Below, in pieces: positions 57,803 to 64,000 of a DNA stretch of 64,000 bases. Origin of the DNA: a bacterium SCSIO 12643 (lineage in GTDB: Bacteria; Bacteroidota; Bacteroidia; Flavobacteriales_G; Salibacteraceae); assembly GCA_024398135.1 (NCBI GenBank), contig CP073750.1, forward strand, positions 2,356,001 to 2,420,000. Reading direction: 5' to 3'. How positions within the stretch are numbered: position 1 is the first letter of the stretch; each line of letters begins with the position of its first letter. A model generated the notes under the pieces. The model worked only from the letters and a program-made list of their open reading frames with translations. It ran no database searches and had not been told where the DNA came from. Made by a program: the position numbers and the translations under genes.

Positions 57803-59767
57803 GTGATAAAGAAAGAAACCATAGATAGGATTTTTGAAGCAGCCAGGATTGAAGAAGTGATTGGCGAATTCGTCAATCTAAAACGATCTGGAGCTAGTTA
57901 CAAAGGGTTGAGTCCGTTTGCAGAAGAACGTACCCCTTCGTTTATGGTTTCTCCTTCGAAGCAAATATTTAAAGATTTTAGTTCTGGTAAAGGGGGGAGT
58001 GTGGTTACCTTCCTGATGGAGCATGAACAAATGTCTTATCCGGAGGCGCTTCGATATTTAGCTGAAAAATATAATATCGAGATTGAAGAGACGGAATCTT
58101 CTCCGGAACAGGAAGAAGCTAAAAGTCACAGAGAAAGCCTGTATATTGTTTCTGACTGGGCTCAGAAGTATTTCCAAAATAATTTGCATGAAACCGATGA
58201 AGGAAAGGCCATCGGGTTAAGCTATTTTACGGAACGTGGATTTACCAAAGAGACCATAGAAACTTTTCAGTTAGGGTATGCTATAGATCAATTTGATGCA
58301 ATGGTTAAAGCATCAAAAGAGCAAGGGTTTAATTCTGACTATTTATTAGAATTAGGATTACTTAAGGATAAAGGGAAAGGTCTTTATGATGGATTCAAAG
58401 GACGTGTGCTTTTTCCTATCCAAAACCTTTCCGGTAGGACTTTAGGTTTTGGAGGTAGGACTTTAAAGACAGATAAAAAAATCCCAAAATACTTAAACTC
58501 ACCTGAGTGTGATATTTACCATAAGAGTAAAATAGTTTATGGGATATATCAGGCCAAGAAATACATGGTTAAAGAAGATGTTTGTTTTTTGGTTGAAGGA
58601 TATACGGATGTTATATCCATGCATCAGGCTGGAGTAAAGAATGTAGTAGCTTCTTCGGGAACTGCATTAACCAGTGAACAAGTACGTTTGATTGGGCGTT
58701 ATACAAAGAATATTACGATCTTATATGATGCAGACCCTGCAGGAATAAAGGCGTCCTTTAGAGGAATTGATATTATTTTGGCTGAAGGGTTAAATGTTAA
58801 AGCTGCATTACTACCGGAAGGTGAGGATCCTGACTCTTTTGCCAAGGCAAGAAAATTAGACGAAATCCAGACGTACTTTGATTCAAATGTCAGAGATTTC
58901 ATTCTTTTTAAAACACAGTTGTTAAGTGATGAAACGGCTGGAGACCCTTTAAAAAAAGCAGGGCTCATACGAAATATCATTGAGTCAATTTCAATGATAC
59001 CTGATAGTATTACCAGATCAGTATACACCAAAGAATGTAGTTCTTTACTTGATGTGCCAGAAAAAGCTTTGATTTCTGAATTAAATAAAATTCGGGTTAA
59101 AAAGCATAAAGATCAGATAAGAAAAGAAGCGGTAAAAAATGAGCCTCAATTTGATGAGCCACCACCAGAGTTTTTTGACCCGACTTTTAAAAAGGAGGAG
59201 AAAGTTGAAAGTACGACCTATCATCAGGAGAAGGATATTGTGAGATTGATGCTCAATTATGGACGAGTGGAGATTGATGTGGATTCTATAGATGAGGAGG
59301 ATAATGATATTATCATTAAGATGAAGTTGGCTGATTTTGTGGCAGAAGAAATACAAGCTGATGAATTGACCTTTGAAGACGTTGTGCTCCAAAATATTTT
59401 TGATACATATTTAGCGCAATTAAGTAATGACGAAAACAAAGACCCTATATTACATTTAACCTCATTGGAAGATGTGGCCGTAAGAGAATTGGTTTCGGAC
59501 TTAGTATCCGAAAAATATGTACTACATAATTGGCAAAGTCAAAATATTGAAGTGCAAACTGAAGAAAGTAAAATCTTCAGGGCAGTTACGGATGCATTAT
59601 ATGCATTTAAAGCACGGAAGATTAATGTAATTATCCATCAAAAAAGATTGGAACTAAAAGAAATACAAGAAAAAAATGGAGATATTTTAGATGTATTGAT
59701 GGAGTTGCAAAACCTGGGGGAAATCAAGCGTCAATTGCTTTCACAGCAAGGAATCACGATTTTTTAA
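57803..59767 (+). CDS. dnaG: DNA primase with altered zinc-binding motif
   Basis: 654 aa. It makes RNA primers at replication forks. Order: N-terminal zinc-ribbon-like domain (1-100), catalytic core with Toprim (YKGLSPF region to about 430; VCFLVEGYTDVISMHQAG and LYDADPAGIKASF), then a helicase-binding C-terminal domain. The CHCC zinc ligands are all replaced: Ser37, Ala40 (SPFAEERTPSF) and Asp58, Ser61 (KDFSSGKGG), where the family has CPFH and CFGC. The flanking residues are kept, so the fold probably remains without zinc. I recall the same change in other Flavobacteriia. Start is GTG. Confidence 0.94.
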   Translation: MIKKETIDRIFEAARIEEVIGEFVNLKRSGASYKGLSPFAEERTPSFMVSPSKQIFKDFSSGKGGSVVTFLMEHEQMSYPEALRYLAEKYNIEIEETESSPEQEEAKSHRESLYIVSDWAQKYFQNNLHETDEGKAIGLSYFTERGFTKETIETFQLGYAIDQFDAMVKASKEQGFNSDYLLELGLLKDKGKGLYDGFKGRVLFPIQNLSGRTLGFGGRTLKTDKKIPKYLNSPECDIYHKSKIVYGIYQAKKYMVKEDVCFLVEGYTDVISMHQAGVKNVVASSGTALTSEQVRLIGRYTKNITILYDADPAGIKASFRGIDIILAEGLNVKAALLPEGEDPDSFAKARKLDEIQTYFDSNVRDFILFKTQLLSDETAGDPLKKAGLIRNIIESISMIPDSITRSVYTKECSSLLDVPEKALISELNKIRVKKHKDQIRKEAVKNEPQFDEPPPEFFDPTFKKEEKVESTTYHQEKDIVRLMLNYGRVEIDVDSIDEEDNDIIIKMKLADFVAEEIQADELTFEDVVLQNIFDTYLAQLSNDENKDPILHLTSLEDVAVRELVSDLVSEKYVLHNWQSQNIEVQTEESKIFRAVTDALYAFKARKINVIIHQKRLELKEIQEKNGDILDVLMELQNLGEIKRQLLSQQGITIF

Positions 59768-59913
59768 ATGCCTTTGGAGGGTAGGGCCTCTTTCACTATA
59801 TTTATCAAAATTTAACGAATCTTTGGATTTACACCAACCTTTTGGTTTCTATATGCGTTTAATTGAGTGTATTATTGTTAATACGGTTATGTTATTTGTA
59901 TAGTTTAATTTAA

Positions 59914-60483
59914 ATGTTGGTAGATAAGTCCTTATTAGTAGATTGCCAGAACAATGTGAGAAGAGCTCAGTTTGAGTTGTATCGCAAGTGTTACGGTGTT
60001 TTAATGGGGATTTGTTTGCGTTACCAAAGGAACAGTGCAGATGCAGAGGAGTTATTAAACATGGGCTTTCTTAAAATCGTAACAAAATTGGATAAATATC
60101 ATGAAGATATTCCATTTGAAGCGTGGATAAGAAGGATCATGATTAACACAATAATAGACGAATTTAGAAAGAATAAAAAAGCAAAAGCGGCTATTGAGTA
60201 TACTGACTTTAATGGTGTTCATGAATCAAAATCTGTTTCTTTAAATGAGGCAGATATGTCTTTTGATGCTGAGGAGTTGGAGTTAATGATTCAGAGTTTG
60301 CCACCGGTTTCACAGAAAGTGTTTAATATGCACGTGATCGATGGATATAGTCATAAAGAGATAGCTGAGCAAATGGATATTAGTGTTGGGACATCCAAAT
60401 GGCATGTTTCAAACGCAAGAAAAATACTTAGAGGAATGCTTGAAGAAGCAAAATCTAAAACAAAATATTACACGACCGCATGA
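59914..60483 (+). CDS. ECF-type RNA polymerase sigma factor
   Basis: 189 aa. Region 2 (about 15-90) includes RNSADAEELLNMGFLKIVTK and FEAWIRRIMINTIIDEFRKN. Region 4 (about 120-180) has LPPVSQKVFNMHVIDGYSHK, EIAEQMDISVGTSKWHVSNA, a normal helix-turn-helix. It directs polymerase to a special set of promoters, probably for envelope genes. Its last 4 bases overlap the start of the next gene (ATGA), which may encode its partner. Confidence 0.93.
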   Translation: MLVDKSLLVDCQNNVRRAQFELYRKCYGVLMGICLRYQRNSADAEELLNMGFLKIVTKLDKYHEDIPFEAWIRRIMINTIIDEFRKNKKAKAAIEYTDFNGVHESKSVSLNEADMSFDAEELELMIQSLPPVSQKVFNMHVIDGYSHKEIAEQMDISVGTSKWHVSNARKILRGMLEEAKSKTKYYTTA

Positions 60484-61802
60484 ATGACGAAAGTTTAGAT
60501 AAGTTATTTAAAGATGGGCTTTCGGGAAGAGATGTTAATTTTAACATGGATTCTTGGCGAAAGATGGAGGAAATGCTTCCACCTGAGACGAAAGGTGGGT
60601 ATTTTACTAAGAGCACTGCAGCTATGGTTGTGGGGTTCTTATTTGTTGTAAGCGCATCAGTTTTTGTATGGAGTTGGAATACGTCTGGAGATGATGTTCT
60701 GGCTGAGAATATTGTTGAAGTAAACGAGAATACTCCAACAATTTTGGATTCTATTGTGAATGTACCTGGAAAAGAGCATTCGGCAAGTATTGCAAGCGAA
60801 GGGGATTTGAGTTCGAGATCTGAAAATGGTCGTGAAGAATCTTTAACTCAAGAAGATGAATTGACGCAAAACGATGCTTTGTTTGGAGAATCAGAAGTAA
60901 ATGGTCAGAATGTAGTTGCTTCGAATTCTCATAGAAATACGGAGCGTGCTGGAAATTCTGTATCAAATAGAAGTAAAACTAAAACAAATAAAAGAAGTAA
61001 TAGAAATCTTACGAATTTCAGTGCAACAAGTGCTGAGAATGATGTGAGATTAAGCGAAGAAAAGATTGCTTTTTCTGGCAATGCATTCACTAAAATATCT
61101 GGAATAGGAGAATTATCAACGATGTCTCTGGTTCAGGAGGAGGAAGATCAAACATTATTTGTGGATGTTAGTAATGGTAAACTTCCTGTGGCAGATAGAA
61201 ACGCCATTGGAATCATAGGTGGGGTGTCAGTTAATGAAAGCTTGACTGGAACGTCTAATGGAATATCAGGTAGTGAGTTCTTTGGAGTATCGTATGAGCG
61301 ATATTTAAATGGCGGATTTAGTTTAAAATCCAATCTGCTGTATGCTTCAAGAAATCAAGTGAATACTGTGAAAACATTTGATGTGAAATCATATGATTTT
61401 GGAAGTCGTACTGAGCAAACAACAGTTACTGCCCAAAGATTAATGTACATTGAGTTACCAGTTATGGTGAATTATGGATTCAGAAATCATAATATCATGG
61501 CTGGTGGAAGTTTCTCATACTTACTTGGAGGTTTGAATAAAGAATCGACAACATATACTTCATTGACGGAAGATCCTAGATATGAGGATGCTAAGAAATG
61601 GGGATATGCTGATGGTTTCAAACCATATGATATTGCATTAGTTGCTGGATATGAATATAACTTTAATTCAAGATTAAACATGGGACTTAGATTAAACTAT
61701 GGTTTACTTGATATTACAGATGATCAATATTTCGGAACTAAATCATTTGACAATAACGTTCAATTTAGAGTATATCTAACCTATTCACCGTTCCATTTTT
61801 AA
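60480..61802 (+). CDS. One-helix membrane protein with C-terminal beta-barrel-like domain
   Basis: 440 aa. A cytosolic N-terminus of about 40 residues (ESLDKLFKDGLSGRDVNFN, MDSWRKMEEMLPP) is followed by one membrane helix (STAAMVVGFLFVVSASVFVW), a long Ser/Asn/Glu-rich linker (about 70-235), and a domain of repeated strands (ISGSEFFGVSYERYLNGGFS, NHNIMAGGSFSYLLGGLN, FRVYLTYSPFHF at the end) typical of Bacteroidota outer-membrane barrels. The layout resembles an anti-sigma factor fused to a barrel-like domain. It is translationally coupled to the sigma factor. The regulator role is inferred. Confidence 0.8.
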   Translation: MNDESLDKLFKDGLSGRDVNFNMDSWRKMEEMLPPETKGGYFTKSTAAMVVGFLFVVSASVFVWSWNTSGDDVLAENIVEVNENTPTILDSIVNVPGKEHSASIASEGDLSSRSENGREESLTQEDELTQNDALFGESEVNGQNVVASNSHRNTERAGNSVSNRSKTKTNKRSNRNLTNFSATSAENDVRLSEEKIAFSGNAFTKISGIGELSTMSLVQEEEDQTLFVDVSNGKLPVADRNAIGIIGGVSVNESLTGTSNGISGSEFFGVSYERYLNGGFSLKSNLLYASRNQVNTVKTFDVKSYDFGSRTEQTTVTAQRLMYIELPVMVNYGFRNHNIMAGGSFSYLLGGLNKESTTYTSLTEDPRYEDAKKWGYADGFKPYDIALVAGYEYNFNSRLNMGLRLNYGLLDITDDQYFGTKSFDNNVQFRVYLTYSPFHF

Positions 61803-61834
61803 TACGGTAAAACAACATTTCGGGCTCTAAAACG

Positions 61835-61860
61835 TATATTTGTTAAGTAAAATTTTACTT
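61835..61860 (+). promoter_or_regulatory. -7 element and palindrome before the PKD lipoprotein gene
   Basis: TATATTTG (61835-61842) fits TAnnTTTG and is followed by AAGTAAAATTTTACTT (61845-61860), a perfect 16-base palindrome that ends one base before the ATG at 61862. It could be an operator or a weak hairpin over the start. Confidence 0.4.
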
Positions 61861-61861
61861 G

Positions 61862-62986
61862 ATGAGAAGAAGCGCTTTATATATTCTAGGAGTGCTACTC
61901 TTTTTCGCGGCATGTAAAAAACCAGGCCCACCGGAAGAGAGCGGTGTACCCTTGTTTTATATTGATGCGACTATAGGAGGGGAAAAAGTAGAATTGAAAG
62001 CTGGGGATGACGGTTATTACATGCGCCCGACTTATTTTGATGATACCATAGGAATCAGATCATTTGTTGGAAAATTAGGCAAGTTTAGCTGTGTTAATTC
62101 CCAAGTTTGTCCAGAGTCATTTGAGATATTGATTAGAGAAAAAGATGGCGGAAGTAATGGCGGTCATCTAAGTATTGATGAGAATATTAAAGTCGAATCC
62201 TACGGATATAGAGGTCCTGCAACACATTTATTTAAAAGTTATAAAGCAACATTTTTTTCAAAAGCAACTCCGCTTGGTATTTCCCACCATTGGGATTTTG
62301 GAGATGGGAATTCCAGTACGGATGTAAACCCGGTACATTATTATCTAAATGAATCAGATTCTTTGGTAGAACCGGTTTTAACGGTTCAATCCGGTGCTGG
62401 ATGTTCGAATTCTATTTCGTATCCGGTTCATTTTAGAAAAGACTGTTTAGTTGACTTTTATCCTTCAAAGGTTGGAGTGACGTTAAATTGGAATGCAGCA
62501 CCAAAGCAAAATAGAACAGAGTTATGGGATTTAGGTAATGGTTATCTACCTCTAGGTTCCGGAAACCCTATTCCCGGAGATTCGATTTTTAAAGCTTGTG
62601 TGCAATCGACTGATGTACTTACAGGTTGTGTCACCTATAAGTGTAAGAATATTGTTATTGATACGCATCTGGTGGGTTGTGTTGCCAATTATGACATGAT
62701 CAAAGAAACTGTGACTATGGAGGATGTGAGAGATTATCTTGAAGTCACTGTGCGTTGGCGAAATGCTTCCGGTAAATTGTATTCAAGTGATCGATTTGAT
62801 CAACCCAATGAGAGTGTATTTGATATCGTAGGAGTTGAAGATTATAATTTAAATGATCCTGATGGAAATCCTACTAAAAGAGTGACGTTAACCTTTAAGG
62901 TAAGGTTATATGGTGATGATGAAAATGATTATTTAGATTTCGATACGGAAGAAAGTGTTGTTGCGATTTCGTATCCTAAAATTTAA
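61862..62986 (+). CDS. PKD-domain lipoprotein
   Basis: About 374 aa. It has a lipobox (LLFFAACKKP), then a unique N-terminal region (to about 125) and a PKD domain with HHWDFGDGNSSTD, the family hallmark, followed by VNPVHYYLNESDS. A second, looser copy of the motif is ELWDLGNGYLPL near 220. PKD domains mediate surface protein contacts. Ten cysteines suggest disulfides. The function is unknown. The in-frame TTG at 61859 is less likely than the ATG at 61862. It converges on recJ with an 11-base overlap. Confidence 0.82.
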   Translation: MRRSALYILGVLLFFAACKKPGPPEESGVPLFYIDATIGGEKVELKAGDDGYYMRPTYFDDTIGIRSFVGKLGKFSCVNSQVCPESFEILIREKDGGSNGGHLSIDENIKVESYGYRGPATHLFKSYKATFFSKATPLGISHHWDFGDGNSSTDVNPVHYYLNESDSLVEPVLTVQSGAGCSNSISYPVHFRKDCLVDFYPSKVGVTLNWNAAPKQNRTELWDLGNGYLPLGSGNPIPGDSIFKACVQSTDVLTGCVTYKCKNIVIDTHLVGCVANYDMIKETVTMEDVRDYLEVTVRWRNASGKLYSSDRFDQPNESVFDIVGVEDYNLNDPDGNPTKRVTLTFKVRLYGDDENDYLDFDTEESVVAISYPKI

Positions 62987-64000
62987 TATCCTTTACCATA
63001 AGTTGTAAAGTTTCCATGTTATTCCAGTAATTGATATCAATAGAAAATGCGATGTCAAATGATTGTCCGGTAAGTATATGATCTGTGAGATGTCCTAGCC
63101 CAAATGCGATCCCCGGAATTTTGATATCCTTGTTTTCGTTAGTAAGTTCCAGTTTTAAATGTGATTTATCTTGACCAACAGCTCTACAATTAGATGTTCC
63201 AAATATGCCTTTGGAAACAAATGTAGGAGTCATGTTCATAGGTCCGAAAGGTTCTAACTTATCAATAAATTTCTTTAGTAATTGAGATACTTCTGAAAGC
63301 TGAATTTCTACATCGTAATTAATTTCAGGAGTGAATTGTTTTTCGGTCATTTGTTGAGTTACGGTTTCCTCAAACTTGTTTTTAAATCCTGATAATTGAG
63401 ATTCTTTTAAGGTTAACCCAGCAGCATACTGATGCCCGCCAAATTGTAAAATTTCATTTTGACATTGTTCTAATGCATTATAAACATTAAACCCTTTTAC
63501 ACTTCTGACGGATCCACTTAAAACACCATCTTTGGACTTTGTGATAATCACAGTCGGACGATAATGATGCTCAATAACTCTGGAAGCTACGATACCTATG
63601 ACACCTTTATGCCAATCTGGATTGTATAAAACAGTAGTGTTTTTTTCGTTGGTAGAACCTTCTTCATGAATGATTTGTAAAGCTTCTTCAGTAGTACGTT
63701 GATCTTCTTTTTTTCTTTCGGAATTATAATTAGAGATCTGACTGGAAAAAGAAGAGATTTCCTCAGATGAGTTAGCAAGTAGTAAATCAACCGCAGTCTT
63801 CCCAGATGAAATTCTTCCAGCAGCATTGATCCGAGGACCTGCTTGAAAAACCAAATCTGAAATGGTAATTTGCTTACTCTTGCTTTCCAAAATTGAAGCA
63901 ATATTAGGCTTTGGATGAGTATTAATTAGTTGAAGACCTAAAGAAGCTAAAATTCTATTTTCCCCGGTAATTGGAACGATATCACAAGCAATACTGATCG
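62976..64000 (-). CDS. recJ: Single-stranded-DNA exonuclease RecJ (C-terminal part, 5' end off window)
   Basis: About 341 codons are present and the frame stays open to the window edge. RecJ degrades single-stranded DNA 5' to 3' in recombination and mismatch repair. Visible: CDIVPITGENR (end of the DHH domain), then THPKPNIASIL, AGPRINAAGRI, WHKGVIGIVASR and FGGHQYAAGLTL (DHHA1 motif), then an OB-fold C-terminus. The DHH catalytic motifs lie beyond base 64000. The TTG at 63890 is not a start, since coding sequence continues upstream. Confidence 0.93.
   Translation of the reverse strand, partial: ISIACDIVPITGENRILASLGLQLINTHPKPNIASILESKSKQITISDLVFQAGPRINAAGRISSGKTAVDLLLANSSEEISSFSSQISNYNSERKKEDQRTTEEALQIIHEEGSTNEKNTTVLYNPDWHKGVIGIVASRVIEHHYRPTVIITKSKDGVLSGSVRSVKGFNVYNALEQCQNEILQFGGHQYAAGLTLKESQLSGFKNKFEETVTQQMTEKQFTPEINYDVEIQLSEVSQLLKKFIDKLEPFGPMNMTPTFVSKGIFGTSNCRAVGQDKSHLKLELTNENKDIKIPGIAFGLGHLTDHILTGQSFDIAFSIDINYWNNMETLQLMVKDIKF

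Noticed and set aside
59081-59392. Minus-strand open frame of 103 codons inside dnaG
   Set aside because: Shadow of the dnaG coding frame; composition is an antisense reading of acidic codons.
62976-63890. RecJ fragment as a complete 304-codon gene starting at a TTG at 63890
   Set aside because: Coding sequence typical of RecJ (CDIVPITGENR) continues upstream in the same frame to the window edge.

Overview
The window looks like chromosomal DNA from a member of the Bacteroidota, most likely Flavobacteriales or a close relative. The evidence is AT-rich sequence, TAnnTTTG-type -7 promoter elements with TTG/TTTG upstream boxes, weak ribosome binding sites, and lineage gene sets: DUF3127, DUF4292, DUF6089, the uppS-bamA-ompH-ompH-murI cluster, and a DnaG with an altered zinc motif. 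No phage, insertion sequence, integrase or CRISPR array was seen. The DNA is densely packed, mostly core genome with an embedded anaerobic-respiration cluster.

Layout. 1-9650: a membrane glycosyltransferase (5' end cut off), an AtoE-type short-chain fatty acid transporter, a DUF3127 protein with an SSB-like tail, a flavin reductase-like protein, tRNA-Leu(TAG), a small membrane-anchored protein followed by aroB and aroA, and an HhH/beta-barrel protein with an outer-membrane partner. 9655-19220: a nitrous oxide reduction region. It holds a lipoprotein cytochrome c, a lipoprotein-type (Sec, clade II-like) nosZ, an unnamed membrane protein, nosL, nosD, nosF, nosY, an unknown lipoprotein, a two-domain VOC protein and a fasciclin lipoprotein. 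Four Crp/Fnr-like TGA-N6-TCA sites lie upstream of four transcription units here, at distances that fit shared activation. 19270-23960: an unknown secreted protein, then paaE facing paaABCD (phenylacetyl-CoA epoxidase).

23978-31110: nucleotide metabolism (AMP nucleosidase, purE, purK, hpt, adk), the GTPase obg, mgtE and a 2-hydroxyacid dehydrogenase. 31099-41618: a barrel protein, a large M48 metallopeptidase, a glycosyltransferase, a sugar nucleotidyltransferase, then a TPR lipoprotein, a LolB-like DUF4292 lipoprotein and a LytM-domain protein with lost zinc ligands, then tatA and gatA. 41715-45260: an ADP-forming acyl-CoA synthetase, an alpha/beta hydrolase and pdxJ.

45393-57392: an envelope-assembly block (CBS protein, small BamA/TamA-like protein, nadK, two DUF6089 proteins, uppS, bamA, two OmpH/Skp chaperones, murI), followed by gamma-carbonic anhydrase, an Nfu protein and a MORN-repeat lipoprotein. 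57393-57802 is non-coding with several hairpins. 57803-64000: dnaG without its zinc ligands, an ECF sigma factor overlapping a gene for a one-helix protein with a beta-barrel-like end, a PKD lipoprotein, and the C-terminal part of recJ running off the window.

The most interesting items are the DnaG zinc-motif loss, the predicted Crp/Fnr regulon over the nos region with its uncharacterised membrane protein and lipoproteins, the sigma factor/barrel pair, and the structured non-coding segment upstream of dnaG. All functional statements come from reading sequence and recalling families; no search was run.
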